A DNA stretch of 64,000 nt, taken from assembly GCA_902623175.1 (NCBI GenBank), contig CACNSR010000011.1, forward strand, positions 1 to 64,000, written 5' to 3'. Shown in pieces: positions 1 to 9,608 of this stretch. The first letter of the stretch is position 1. Every line of letters starts with the position of its first letter. This DNA is from Halieaceae bacterium (GTDB taxonomy: Bacteria; Pseudomonadota; Gammaproteobacteria; Pseudomonadales; Halieaceae). The translations under genes and the position numbers were made by a program. The notes under the pieces were generated by a model that did not search any database, was not told the DNA's origin, and saw nothing but the letters and a program-made list of their open reading frames with translations.

Positions 1-282
1 ATTGATTTGCGCACGCTGTCTCCGCTGGATGAAGGTTCGGTGTTGGAAAGCCTTGCCAAGACCGGGCGTATGGTGGTCGTGGATGAATCAAACCCCTACT
101 GCAGTATGGCCTCAGAGATCGCGGGGTTAGTGGTGGAGCGCGGTTTCGATACTCTAGATGCGCCGGTCAAGCGGGTGACCTCACCGCACACGCCGGTGCC
201 GGCAACGCCCTGCCTCGAGGCCAACTATGTGCCCAGCGTGGAGCGGGTCATGGCGGCGGTAGAAGAAACTTTGTCTTACTGA
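1..282 (+). CDS. 2-oxoacid dehydrogenase E1 component, beta subunit (3' end)
   Basis: The window opens inside this gene. The frame reads IDLRTLSPLD from base 1, a conserved stretch of the C-terminal transketolase-like domain of E1-beta subunits of pyruvate, acetoin or branched-chain 2-oxoacid dehydrogenases, and ends with the usual VERVMAAVEE-type helix. E1 decarboxylates the 2-oxoacid (or cleaves acetoin) with thiamine diphosphate and passes the acyl group to lipoyl-E2. About 93 residues are visible; the N-terminal part lies upstream. The E2 gene follows at 2214, but a PQQ dehydrogenase gene is placed between them, 25 bases downstream. The substrate cannot be decided from this fragment; acetoin or a branched-chain oxoacid is possible. 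Confidence 0.85.
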   Translation: MDLRTLSPLDEGSVLESLAKTGRMVVVDESNPYCSMASEIAGLVVERGFDTLDAPVKRVTSPHTPVPATPCLEANYVPSVERVMAAVEETLSY

Positions 283-307
283 CAAGAATGGAAGAAGCGA
301 CCCAGAG

Positions 308-2221
308 ATGATCACAGTAAAAGATCTGATGTGGCGACTAAGCTTGATGATGGCCGCCGCGGTGTTGATGCCGATAGCTAATGCCGCGCCCTCCAGCACG
401 AGCATACCCACTGACGGGTCGACGACAGAGGCGGCCGACGGCATGGCGCTGTATCAAGCGCACTGCGCTGCCTGCCACGACGGCCAGGTCCCGCGCGCAC
501 CGCACGTGATTACTTTTTCTACGATCGGTGCTGACACCGTATTAAATGCCATGAACAACGGTGTGATGCGCGCGCAGGCCTCGGCGTTGTCTGCGAGTGA
601 ACGCGAGGTGCTCGCAGGCTTTTTAGCCGGAGAGGCGATGGCCCCGCCAAAACCGATTCTGGCGTGTTCTGATCCGATGAGCGCGCTTGCCAAGAGCGAT
701 GCTGCAGCCATGCAGGGCTGGGGCGGTAATGCCGAAAATCACCGTCATAGCGATGGCGCTGTCGCAGGGTTGGACCGCAACAACGTGGATCAGCTCGCAC
801 TCAAATGGGTATTTGCGTATCCGGGCGCCTTGCGCGCGCGGTCACAACCCTTGGTGCATGGCGGCGTGATCTTTGTCGGGTCGCAGTCGGGTGACATTTA
901 TGCCCTCGATCTGGAATCAGGTTGCGCCCATTGGACCTACTCGGCGGGGGCCGAGGTCCGCAGCAGTCTGTCGCTTGGTGAGGTACCGGGTCGCGACGAC
1001 CCGGTGCTCTACATGGGTGATTTCAGCGCCACGGTGCATGCCATCGATGCAAGCGATGGCTCCTTGGTGTGGCGCTCGCCAGTAGGGGACCATCCAGATG
1101 CGACTATCACCGGGTCCCCCAAACTTCACGGGGGGAGCCTCTATGTCCCTATCTCGTCGTCAGAGTGGGCCACCGCAGCTGATCCAGGCTACGCCTGCTG
1201 CACCTTTCGCGGTGGCGTGGTGTCAGTGGATGCTGCGTCGGGCGAGCTAAATTGGCGCGCACATGTGATCGAAGAGCCAGCAGTGGAAACCGGTGAGACG
1301 AATCCCTTTGGTTCGGTGCGAAAAGGCCCTGCGGGTGCCCCGGTCTGGAACAGCCCGACCATCGACGCCGAGCGCGGCGTTCTCTATGTCGGCACTGGCG
1401 AGGCCTACACCTCGCCAGCAGCGGATACGAGTGATGCGGTACTGGCGTTTTCTCTGGCCACCGGCGAGCGTCAGTGGGCGAAGCAGCTGCTGGGGGGAGA
1501 TGCCTGGAATATGGCGTGTTTCATCGGCGAGGCAGCCAACTGCCCGGAGGAGGACGGCCCGGATCTGGACATCGGCGCTTCAACAGTGCTGTGGCCTGGC
1601 GGCGAGCGCGATTATTTGCTGGTGGGTCAGAAGAGTGGTGATGTTTACGCGCTGGATCCTGACAAGGGCGGTGCGATTGTCTGGCATAACAAAGTCGGTC
1701 GCGGTGGCTTCCTTGGGGGTGTCCACTGGGGCATGTCAGTGAATAGCGACTCTCTCTTTGTCCCAATCGCTGATACGACGATCACTGGGCGCTTCACCGG
1801 GCCAGTTTCTCCGGGTATACATGCGTTGGACCCGACCTCAGGTGAGGTTCGCTGGTACACGCCCAGCGTTGCTGACTGCGACGGCAAGTCGCCAATCCCC
1901 GTCTGCGATCAAGGCATGTCCGCCGCGATTTCCAGTACCGACCAATTGGTATTTGCCGGTAGCCTCGACGGCAACCTAAATGTATACGACAGCGTCTCCG
2001 GAGAGATCCTCTGGTCGTTCGATACCTTCGGTGACTTCGAATCAGTATCGGGCGATATCGCATTGGGGGGCTCTATCGAGTCTGACGGCCCCGTGCTGTA
2101 CAAGGGGCATGTGCTGATCAATTCTGGGTACCAGTTCGGTGCGCGTATGCCAGGTAATGCCCTAATGGTCTTTGCATTGCAGCCGAAAGCGGACCTTGCG
2201 CAGAGTGCTGCCAATGAGTGA
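308..2221 (+). CDS. PQQ-dependent dehydrogenase with N-terminal cytochrome c domain (PVA-dehydrogenase-like)
   Basis: A 637-residue exported quinohaemoprotein. Residues 1-27 form a signal peptide (hydrophobic core, then ANA). A CAACH haem c motif follows (C53, C56, H57). The rest is a beta-propeller with repeated quinoprotein blades of the type YALDLESG and VYALDPDKG. A vicinal Cys pair (C297-C298, in YACCTF) is typical of the polyvinyl-alcohol-dehydrogenase-like branch. The expected role is periplasmic oxidation of an alcohol, with electrons passed through its own haem to the respiratory chain. The domain order cytochrome-then-propeller is that of PVA dehydrogenase, not of type II ethanol dehydrogenases, which carry the haem at the C-terminus. 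Its stop overlaps the E2 start by 8 bases, so the two are translationally coupled. The substrate is unknown. Confidence 0.85.
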   Translation: MITVKDLMWRLSLMMAAAVLMPIANAAPSSTSIPTDGSTTEAADGMALYQAHCAACHDGQVPRAPHVITFSTIGADTVLNAMNNGVMRAQASALSASEREVLAGFLAGEAMAPPKPILACSDPMSALAKSDAAAMQGWGGNAENHRHSDGAVAGLDRNNVDQLALKWVFAYPGALRARSQPLVHGGVIFVGSQSGDIYALDLESGCAHWTYSAGAEVRSSLSLGEVPGRDDPVLYMGDFSATVHAIDASDGSLVWRSPVGDHPDATITGSPKLHGGSLYVPISSSEWATAADPGYACCTFRGGVVSVDAASGELNWRAHVIEEPAVETGETNPFGSVRKGPAGAPVWNSPTIDAERGVLYVGTGEAYTSPAADTSDAVLAFSLATGERQWAKQLLGGDAWNMACFIGEAANCPEEDGPDLDIGASTVLWPGGERDYLLVGQKSGDVYALDPDKGGAIVWHNKVGRGGFLGGVHWGMSVNSDSLFVPIADTTITGRFTGPVSPGIHALDPTSGEVRWYTPSVADCDGKSPIPVCDQGMSAAISSTDQLVFAGSLDGNLNVYDSVSGEILWSFDTFGDFESVSGDIALGGSIESDGPVLYKGHVLINSGYQFGARMPGNALMVFALQPKADLAQSAANE

Positions 2222-3392
2222 TGGACTGGATGCGGTAACGATTCCCAAGTGGGGGATCGAGATGACCCATGGCACGATCGTTGCCTGGCATAAGTCCGTC
2301 GGCGATGCAGTCAAGGCCGGCGAGGAAATCGTTGACATCGAAACCGACAAAATCGTGAACAGTTTTGAGGCGCGAAGTTCTGGCACCCTGGTGCGGCTGC
2401 TGGCAGAGATCGGTGACGAGCTCCCGGTGGGGCATTTGATTGGCGTTATCGCGTCTGACGCCGTGACGGAAGATGCTATCGATGCCTTTATCGCTGCACA
2501 AAGTCGCGATGAGGACGCTGCGCCCGCAGCTGAGAAAACGTCTACCCCAGCTGAACCCACAGCATCCAGCGAAACTGACGCCGCGCCCGTGCGCATTGCA
2601 CCCGCTTTACGGCGCAAGCTCGATGCCGCCGGTATCGACCCGGCGCAACTCACAGGCACCGGGCCCCAGGGTCGCATTGTGAAAGCCGACGTGGATCTTG
2701 CGGTCGAGCAAAGCGCGGCTGGCGCAGCCCCTGCCGCACCTGCGATATCGGGTGGCGAGCCGTTGCCCTCACAGCAAGCGACCGTTGCGCGCAAGCTCTC
2801 TCAAGCGCAGTCCACGCTGCCGCTATACCATGTCAGTATGGATGCGCAGGTAGATGAGATAATGGCCACATTGCCAAATGGCGCATCGGTGAACGATCTC
2901 ATTGTTGCCGCGGTTCAGCAGTCGCTTGTGTCCCATCCAGAGCTCAACCAGACCTTTGACGGTGAGCGATTGACCGCAGTTCATGGACAGCCTGTGGGTA
3001 TCGCCGTAGCAACAGATGCCAATGTGGTTCTGGCACCGGTGGTGCAAACGGCTGCGGACGCAGACCTTGAGGCACTGGCCAGGCATTCAGGTGAACTGAT
3101 TAGCCGTGCCCGCGGTGGCAAGATAATGGCGTCTGATCAGGTACCTGCCGCCATCACCGTCAGTAACCTGGGCATGTATGGTGTGACGGCATTTACCGCC
3201 ATGGTGACACCGCCACAAGTCATGGTGCTGTCAGTGGGCGCGGTGCAGCGAATACCCGTATTCAATGAGGCTGACGAAGTCGTGGCGCGATCTGTCATCA
3301 CGCTCACATTGGGGAGTGACCATCGAGTGGTAAATGGCGCTCAGGCAGCGGCGTTTCTTAAAACAGTGGTTGCCGGACTCGAGAACAATTGA
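2214..3392 (+). CDS. dihydrolipoamide acyltransferase (E2) of a 2-oxoacid/acetoin dehydrogenase complex
   Basis: 392 residues in the standard E2 order. A lipoyl domain covers residues 1-80 with the lipoylated lysine K46 in ETDKIVN. An Ala/Pro/Glu linker is followed by a peripheral-subunit-binding domain (about 126-160, ending GPQGRIVKADV). A second Ala/Pro linker leads to the acyltransferase domain with the catalytic DHRVVNG motif (H370). It transfers the acyl group from E1 to CoA in the cytoplasm. A longer in-frame opening exists upstream, but the ATG at 2214 gives the conserved N-terminus and overlaps the preceding stop, so it was chosen. The single lipoyl domain and short length resemble acetoin or branched-chain E2 more than the multi-lipoyl pyruvate E2. 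No E3 gene is nearby. Confidence 0.88.
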   Translation: MSDGLDAVTIPKWGIEMTHGTIVAWHKSVGDAVKAGEEIVDIETDKIVNSFEARSSGTLVRLLAEIGDELPVGHLIGVIASDAVTEDAIDAFIAAQSRDEDAAPAAEKTSTPAEPTASSETDAAPVRIAPALRRKLDAAGIDPAQLTGTGPQGRIVKADVDLAVEQSAAGAAPAAPAISGGEPLPSQQATVARKLSQAQSTLPLYHVSMDAQVDEIMATLPNGASVNDLIVAAVQQSLVSHPELNQTFDGERLTAVHGQPVGIAVATDANVVLAPVVQTAADADLEALARHSGELISRARGGKIMASDQVPAAITVSNLGMYGVTAFTAMVTPPQVMVLSVGAVQRIPVFNEADEVVARSVITLTLGSDHRVVNGAQAAAFLKTVVAGLENN

Positions 3393-3410
3393 TTTGAGAC
3401 GGTGATGCCT

Positions 3411-3854
3411 TTAAGCGTCGCCAGCGATATCCAGTTGTGCGGCGCCATCCTGTGCCGCTTTCAGTGTCATCGCGTTGAACACATAGTCGACTTCACCTTC
3501 GGCGGTGAAATAGGTGACAGCGCCCTCACCCAGAAACAGCATCTCGGTTTCCACTACGCAATGCGCATCGCTATGCTCGGCAAACACCGGTTCAAAGCCA
3601 TAGGTCCCGGCAGGGGCGATACCCACGTCGTAGATCAACTCGCCCCTCAGAATAAAAAACTGGCCGGTACCTTCGTGCCGATGCGCCTGAAATCTCGCCC
3701 CAGGATCCATGTGCACATAGAGCGCCCACTGGCCCGTTTTTTCACAGATCCGGAGCACCTTGAACTGGGTACCGCCACCCACGTCCAGCCAGGCGAGCTC
3801 GTGAATGTTGGCAAGTAGGTCGCCTGCAGGTGTTGTGATAATGGGTGCATTCAT
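3411..3854 (-). CDS. cupin-domain protein (ChrR/acetylacetone-dioxygenase-like)
   Basis: 147 residues forming one cupin fold. The first metal-binding cluster is visible as HMDPGARFQAHRHEGTGQFF with the conserved glycines, followed by RGELIYD. The second motif near AEHSDAHCVV supplies another His. The pattern resembles the 2,4'-dihydroxyacetophenone dioxygenase / ChrR-like cupin group, many of which bind Fe or Zn. Whether it is an oxygenase or only a sensor or isomerase cannot be told. The ATG at 3854 was chosen over a longer reading because GAGG stands 12 bases upstream and the extra residues look non-native. It follows the broken PQQ gene by 10 bases and is probably its operon partner. Confidence 0.75.
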   Translation of the reverse strand: MNAPIITTPAGDLLANIHELAWLDVGGGTQFKVLRICEKTGQWALYVHMDPGARFQAHRHEGTGQFFILRGELIYDVGIAPAGTYGFEPVFAEHSDAHCVVETEMLFLGEGAVTYFTAEGEVDYVFNAMTLKAAQDGAAQLDIAGDA

Positions 3855-3864
3855 GAGATTTGCC

Positions 3865-5953
3865 TCAAGATTTATCGGGTAGCGTGAAGGCAATCAAGTA
3901 ATCTCCCGGGGGCGTGCCCATGGCGGCGTGCCCGCCTGCGGCGATCACCACGTACTGTTTACCGTTCTCGCTGAGCTGGTAGGTAATGGGCAGGCCATGC
4001 CCCGAAGTCGGCAGTCGGCCTTTCCAGAGTTCTTCCCCGGTATCCGTATCAAATGCTCGTAGGAAATGATCGGTGGTCGCGCCAATGAAGGTGAGGCCAC
4101 TGGCCGTGCTCACCGGGCCGCCGAGATTGGGGGATCCCCGGATGTACCAAAACGGCCAGGGCGCCATGTCCCGCGTGGTGCCCAGCGGCACCTGCCAATC
4201 CACATTGCCGGTTTGCAGATCAATGCCCGCGAGGGTCCCCCAGGGTGGAGGTGTACAGGGCACGCCGAGCGGTGAGACAAAACCGAGCCAACGCCGATTG
4301 CAGTAGGGTGTGCCCTCGGAGGGTTCGAGCAAAAACGGACCGTCTGCCACCGGTTCCGGACCTTCGCCGTCACACTGGTCCCGGGGAATCAGTTGCAACA
4401 CCGTCCCCATGTGGAGCGTGTTGACCACCAGTTTCTGGCGGCCAGGATCGATCGACGGCCCCCCCCCAGTTTTGTCCGCCGAAGGCGCTGGGCATGTGCA
4501 GCGCACCCTCCAGCGAAGCGGGGGTAAAGGGCCCTTCATAACGTAAATTGGCGAGCGTATCTTTGCAGGCCCACTTGTCCCAGGGGACCAAGCCCCAGAC
4601 AGGATCTCTCTCGCCCGGCAAATCGAATAACGAGCGAGGCTTGGTGGGTACTGGCTGGGTGGGGGACGTGTAGTCACCGGACACGGTCCCCTGTGGCATT
4701 GGTACCTCTTCGACAGGGAACAGAGGCTCGCCTGTCACCCTATCCAGCATAAAGACATATCCCTGCTTGGTGGTTTGGGCCAAGCCCTTGACCGCGCGAT
4801 CCTCGATCTCTGTTTCAAACAACGTTGGCTGGGAGGGCACGTCAAAATCCCAGATATCGTGATGTACGGTTTGGAAGTGCCACTCCACTTCTCCCGTGGC
4901 GATGGTTAGGGCTACTACTGAGCTCGAGTAGTGATCGAGGTTGCCGCGGTGTCCCCCGTAGTAGTCGGGCGAGGTATTGCCGGTGGGGACATAGACCAGA
5001 CCCAGTTCGGGGTCGACCGACAGGTAGGACCAGGAGTTGGTCGTGCCCTGTTGATAGCGCTGATCTGTGGCGCTATCTGTCGCCGACGAACTATCTCTGT
5101 CCTCGTCAGCCATGACCGCGTATGAGGGTTCAACGGCGACAACAGGCTCCCAGGCCCACAATAGTTCGCCGGTGGTTAAATCATAGGCGCGCACCACGCC
5201 ACTAGGGACTGCGGTGGTGATGTTATCTGCAACCGAGCCGCCCGTGATCAACGTATTGCCGGTAATCGCCGGCGGAGTATTCAACATGTAGAACCCGGCC
5301 TCATAGGGGCCAAGGCCTTTACTAAGGTCGAGTTCCGTCACATCCCCAAACGGGCAGGTCTGACCGGTCCCTGCATCAAGGCCTACGACCCGCGCATCCA
5401 TGAGCGGTGCAATGACCACGCGATGGCAAGGTTCCGTAGGCGGGACGCGTTTGTCAGTCCATTGGGTCACGCCGCGACAGCGTGGCATGGGAAAGCTTTC
5501 CAGATCAATGTCGGGAGAGTAGGACCAGCGCTCGGCGCCGGTTTCGGCGTGAATAGCCAGAATGCGGTTAAAAGGCGTGCAGAGATACAAATGGTCTTCG
5601 ATAAGGACAGGCGTGGCTTGCCAGGACGACTGTAGTGGCTCCTCGCCGCTTAATCCACCGATGAAGTTCTCGCCCTCTCTAAAGTCCCCCGAGCGATGCG
5701 TCCATGCAATCTCGAGATCAGTGACATTGTCTGGCGTAATTTGCGTCGCTTGACTGAAGTGCCCGCCGCCCTCGTTCGCGCCGGGCAGAGACCATCCTTG
5801 ATAAGGAGCGGTCAAAGTCAGCGGTGAGACCAGCAGTGTGGCGAGCAGCGCAAAGAGGGGCAAGATGCTCCGTGGACTGTTATGCGTCCTAGCTGGGAGA
5901 CTCGCAGGGCGATCGTACGCGATGACGCGATACACAGAGAAATTTATAGCCAC
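3865..5953 (-). pseudogene. PQQ-dependent glucose/quinate-type dehydrogenase, interrupted by a +1 frameshift
   Basis: Two overlapping reading frames encode one quinoprotein. Bases 5953 to about 4468 give a signal-anchor-like N-terminus (hydrophobic stretch around residues 30-48) and propeller blades such as HHDIWDFDVPSQP and GYVFMLDRVTG. The frame then changes, and the bases from there to 3865 give SIDPGRQKLVV through GGHAAMGTPPGDYLIAF, the normal C-terminus of the membrane glucose/quinate/shikimate dehydrogenase family. The break is at a run of nine G (minus strand; plus-strand C at 4459-4467). With eight G the protein would read NWGGPSIDPG, and the gene would encode about 695 residues. It starts with GTG five bases after the AhpD-like gene. 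The cause may be a true mutation, slippage-based switching or a sequencing error. Unlike classical mGDH it lacks the five N-terminal membrane helices, so a periplasmic enzyme is expected. Confidence 0.82.
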
Positions 5954-5958
5954 CTTGC

Positions 5959-6555
5959 TTACCTCACCACCACGGGCTCACCCGATGTTGGCGTGACATG
6001 ATGACCGTAGCCAAAGGGCAAATTGAAACCCTCGGGGAGGTCCTCGGTCATATCGAGCACCGCGGCCAGTCGGCCCACTCCGACGTAGAGCGCGCAATGC
6101 ATCAGTAGCTCCACAATTTCAGCTTCTGAAAAGAGAATTTTAAGCTGCTCAAAAAATACCTCGTCGATGGACAAATGATCACAGGCGAATCGATCCCCCA
6201 GCTCAACCGCAAGTCGCTCTCGATCGTCCAGTGACTCGGCTTCCTGCGGCTGTTCCAAACTACAGACCTCGGCCTCGGAAATATCGGCATTGGCAGCGCG
6301 GTAACGGATCGCCATGCAGCTTCGGCACTGATTGTGAAAGGCCACGCGCAGTCGCAGCAGCTCGATCAGGCGCTCAGGAAGCGTTCTTTTAGTTGTTATG
6401 GCCCCGCCAAAGCCAAGCAAACCCATTGCGAGTTCCGGTGCGTGGGCGAGCATCCTTGTTATGCCCAGCTCCAGCTCGGTCGCACTATCTGCGGCGACGA
6501 ATGTTCGGAGATCTTCACTCCACTCGGAGGTCGGTACAAAGCTGATGCGACTCAT
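5959..6555 (-). CDS. AhpD/carboxymuconolactone-decarboxylase-family protein
   Basis: 198 residues, all-helical, with the family core around FHNQCRSCMAIRYRAAN. The CxxC pair is C77 and C80. In AhpD this pair is the peroxidase-reducing dithiol, but the His four residues after the second Cys in the classical motif is Arg here, so classical alkylhydroperoxidase activity is doubtful. Similar proteins are often encoded beside quinoproteins and catabolic oxidoreductases. It is the first gene of a minus-strand operon with the PQQ dehydrogenase and the cupin; the stop and the next GTG are five bases apart. The role in the operon is unknown; thiol redox protection or a decarboxylase/lactonase step are possible. 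Confidence 0.8.
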   Translation of the reverse strand: MSRISFVPTSEWSEDLRTFVAADSATELELGITRMLAHAPELAMGLLGFGGAITTKRTLPERLIELLRLRVAFHNQCRSCMAIRYRAANADISEAEVCSLEQPQEAESLDDRERLAVELGDRFACDHLSIDEVFFEQLKILFSEAEIVELLMHCALYVGVGRLAAVLDMTEDLPEGFNLPFGYGHHVTPTSGEPVVVR

Positions 6556-6765
6556 GTGTCCCTCTTTTTATGTCATGCGCGTGCTTAGAATGGCATTTTA
6601 GAGGGGCGCTCGCGGCCTGACCACTTGTTCCGGAGGCTGGGGGGGGTCTGAAATTGATTGCGGTGTTAGCACGGTGGCGCATTCAGGTGGTTAACGTTCG
6701 CTGCGAGCCAAAAGAGGAGGGTTTTCAGCGCAATTTGCACGCGCAGAAACGGCGCTCTGGCGATG

Positions 6766-8031
6766 CTATCGCTGCGGCGACCAACCAATGTGCAGTGACA
6801 GCAAATTACGGCCAAAGAGGCTCGGTTGGTAGACTGGTTCAGGACGGTCCGGTAGCAACCAGAAGCGATCGTAGCGGCGGGTGAGTGCCTGAAACGCGCT
6901 GATGATTTCCTGACGAGCCAGTGCGGCACCTACACAGACATGTCGGCCCATGCCGAATGCGAGATGACTGCCCGCCTTTTTTCGCTGTAGATCGATTCGA
7001 TCCGGTTCTGAAAATTGCGCTTCATCGCGGTTGGCTGCGCCAAAGCGAATATTCAGCAGTTCGCCTTCCTTGAGCATGACCCCCGCAAGGTTGCCACTGT
7101 GAGCGCAGCGCCTGAACATGCCCTGCGCCGGCGACTCCAGCCGCAAAATCTCCTCTGCCAATATCGGTATCAAGGTTGGTTCGGCCAGCACGTTATTGAG
7201 TGAATCGGGGTCCTCAATGAGCAGCTTTAAACCCGAACCAATAGCCGCTGTTGTGGTTTCGTTACCGGAGGCCAAAAGATCAATGGTGATGATGGTCATC
7301 AGCTCCTGCATGGTGAAGGCCTCGCCGTCCTGATCTCGGTAAGCAATGGCCTCGCTGATCAGATCGTCCCGGGGATTTTTGCGCCGTTCTGCCACCATGT
7401 CAGCAAAGTAGGCCTGCATTTCAACCACCAGCTTTGCGCATTCGATCCTGCGCTCCCGGGTGGCCATCATGCTGAACGGCTCGACGATGGCGTCAGACCA
7501 GATCTTGAACTGACTAATGTCAGCGCGCGGCACACCCAGCAGATCCGCAATGACTATCATCGGGAGGGGATGTGCGAAGTCCTGAATAAACTCCACCTCC
7601 GAACGCCCTTCCAGCTTGTCGAGCAGTGACTCGGCGATGGCATCAATGGCGGGTGTCGCAGCACGGACTTTTTGCGCAGTGAAGAGTTTCTCCAGAAAAC
7701 CTCTGACCCGCGAATGCTGCGGCGGGTCTGATGTCGAGCAGGAGGCTAGCGGCAGCCAGCCTTTTTCCTCGTAGATATCGATGATTTCCTGAGGAATGCC
7801 GTCGTCGGGAAGGGCCATCGGGCTCACGCCGCTCAAATACTGATCCGGTGCCCTGATGATCTCGCGCGCTAATGTATAGCTGGTGACCAAGTGAAACCCG
7901 GTCGAGGGCATCCTATGCAGCGGGGCGTAATGCCGGAGGGTTTGATAGAGCCCGTAGGGGCACTGCTGGACCTCGGGATCCATCAGGTCGGGGAGCTCCA
8001 AATCCGCTACCCGCCCACCCTGATCTGACAT
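6766..8031 (-). CDS. cytochrome P450
   Basis: 421 residues, a soluble class I bacterial P450 without a membrane anchor. The I-helix oxygen-binding motif is ASGNETTTA, the K-helix ExxR is in EEILRLESP, and the haem-binding loop is FGMGRHVCVG with the proximal ligand C366. It hydroxylates an organic substrate using O2 and electrons from a ferredoxin/ferredoxin reductase pair; neither partner is encoded in the window. It follows the acylating aldehyde dehydrogenase by nine bases and is very likely co-transcribed with it, suggesting an oxidation series on the same alkyl or terpenoid compound. The substrate cannot be named from sequence. The 210 bases downstream (6556-6765) contain no recognisable gene. 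Confidence 0.93.
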   Translation of the reverse strand: MSDQGGRVADLELPDLMDPEVQQCPYGLYQTLRHYAPLHRMPSTGFHLVTSYTLAREIIRAPDQYLSGVSPMALPDDGIPQEIIDIYEEKGWLPLASCSTSDPPQHSRVRGFLEKLFTAQKVRAATPAIDAIAESLLDKLEGRSEVEFIQDFAHPLPMIVIADLLGVPRADISQFKIWSDAIVEPFSMMATRERRIECAKLVVEMQAYFADMVAERRKNPRDDLISEAIAYRDQDGEAFTMQELMTIITIDLLASGNETTTAAIGSGLKLLIEDPDSLNNVLAEPTLIPILAEEILRLESPAQGMFRRCAHSGNLAGVMLKEGELLNIRFGAANRDEAQFSEPDRIDLQRKKAGSHLAFGMGRHVCVGAALARQEIISAFQALTRRYDRFWLLPDRPEPVYQPSLFGRNLLSLHIGWSPQR

Positions 8032-8040
8032 GATCTAGCG

Positions 8041-9450
8041 TTAGCTCAGCTGGTTGATCACGTCGCCAAACAGCTCTTCGTCCGAGGGGATCACCTTATC
8101 TTCCGCCAGCGGCATCGATACCCAGGTTTCGTTAATGAGATCGCGCCAGGAGATGTTGTTGTTTGTTCCATTGCCGCCCCAGGAACCGCAGCCCAAAGAA
8201 AACGTCTGCCTCATGCCGTTCCAAACATTACCGCTGTTGGAGGCTGCCTGGGGTTGGTTCACCATGACGCGGGAGGTATAGGTGTTCTCGGCCAGCTTCA
8301 TGATGTTCTCTTCGCTGCTTGAGTAGATACCGCAGCTGTGCCCCTGACCCTGATAGGCCTGAATGTTCTGCGTGAGCTCGATGGCGTGATCAATATCACG
8401 CGCGCGGTACAGCGCCATGATCACCGACAGTTTTTCACCAGAAAACGGATGCCCAGGGCCCCAGCCTTCCTCTGGCACGATGAAGAATTTCGTATCCTCT
8501 GGGATAGAAAGCCCCGCCATCTGCGCGATCTTCTCCGGTGGCTGTGCCACGATGGCAGTATTCAGATGGAGCTCTTCATCCCAAAGCGTATTGCGAAGCG
8601 CGACTTTTTCTTCTTCGTTACAAAGGTAACCGCCCTGCGCCTTCAGCTTCTCCAGCATAGCCTCATAGATGCTATCGAGCAGCACCACCGAGTTGTCCGA
8701 TGAGCAGGACGCCGCTAGATCCAGGGTTTTCGACAGGCGAATTTTCTCTGCTGCTGCGTCGAGATCAGCTGTGTCATCTACCGTAATGACGGCGTTACCC
8801 ACACCGACGCCTAGCGCGGGTGAGCCACTGGAGTAGGCTGCGTGCACCATGGCACCGCCGCCGGTAGCGAGCACCAGGTCGCACTGGCGCATTAATTCGT
8901 TAGTGGTCTCGAGGCTGGGCGTTTCGATGCCGATCACCAGATCCTCGGGTGCCCCCATTTTCTTCAGCGCGGCGCGCATCAGGTCACAGATCTTTTTGTT
9001 GGTCAGCTTGGCGCGTGGATGGGGTGCAACGATGATCGAGTTACGGCCTTTGACGGCGTGAATGCCCTTGATAACGGGGGTGGCTTCCGGGTTGGTCGAC
9101 GGCGCCAGTGCGCCGATCACGCCCAGCGGCTTTGCAAGAACGCGGATATTGCGTTCCGGATATTCCTCAATGATGCCGACTGACTTGTCATGAATGATGT
9201 CGAGAAGTGTCGCACGGGTCTTACGCTGGATCTTCAGGAATTTCCCGTCGTAGTTGCCAAGCTGGGTCTCATCAACGGTGAATTGGGCAATCTCTTCCGC
9301 CATACCTGGCCTGGCCACGGACCATACCATGGCTCGTATCAACCCATCGACTCGCTCCTGGGAGTAGTGCTCGATCTGTTTTTGCGCGGCGCGCGATCGC
9401 GCAACCAGATCCGCGATAAATGCCTTGGCGTCACCATTATCTTGCGACAT
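8041..9450 (-). CDS. CoA-acylating aldehyde dehydrogenase (SauS/AdhE-N-terminal type)
   Basis: 469 residues. The protein resembles CoA-dependent acylating dehydrogenases such as sulfoacetaldehyde dehydrogenase and the N-terminal half of AdhE: it has PLGVIGALAPSTNP, the ATGGGAMVHAAYSSG dinucleotide region and the catalytic Cys C249 in LAASCSSDNS. Such enzymes convert an aldehyde plus CoA and NAD(P)+ to an acyl-CoA. It is distinct from methylmalonate-semialdehyde dehydrogenase (MmsA). The ATG at 9450 was preferred over a 36-residue-longer reading because the extra N-terminus is unlike the family. It is first in an operon with the P450 and divergent from the valine/isobutyrate operon; an acyl-CoA product could feed that operon. 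Confidence 0.88.
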   Translation of the reverse strand: MSQDNGDAKAFIADLVARSRAAQKQIEHYSQERVDGLIRAMVWSVARPGMAEEIAQFTVDETQLGNYDGKFLKIQRKTRATLLDIIHDKSVGIIEEYPERNIRVLAKPLGVIGALAPSTNPEATPVIKGIHAVKGRNSIIVAPHPRAKLTNKKICDLMRAALKKMGAPEDLVIGIETPSLETTNELMRQCDLVLATGGGAMVHAAYSSGSPALGVGVGNAVITVDDTADLDAAAEKIRLSKTLDLAASCSSDNSVVLLDSIYEAMLEKLKAQGGYLCNEEEKVALRNTLWDEELHLNTAIVAQPPEKIAQMAGLSIPEDTKFFIVPEEGWGPGHPFSGEKLSVIMALYRARDIDHAIELTQNIQAYQGQGHSCGIYSSSEENIMKLAENTYTSRVMVNQPQAASNSGNVWNGMRQTFSLGCGSWGGNGTNNNISWRDLINETWVSMPLAEDKVIPSDEELFGDVINQLS

Positions 9451-9608
9451 GACGGTCCAACCCCCAATTACCAAAAAACCGAGATCTAAGGGTAAACCGC
9501 CCGGCCGTCTCATGCCAGTAAACTCATTCCAAAAACTAAGTAATGATGCGGCTTGCAATCGATTTCACCGGTGTATCGAAACATCGGGTTGAGCCATAAT
9601 CGGTTTAT

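Noticed and set aside
2162-2794. 210-residue open frame on the minus strand
   Set aside because: It is antisense to the E2 gene; the Ala/Ser-rich content mirrors the Ala/Pro linkers of E2.
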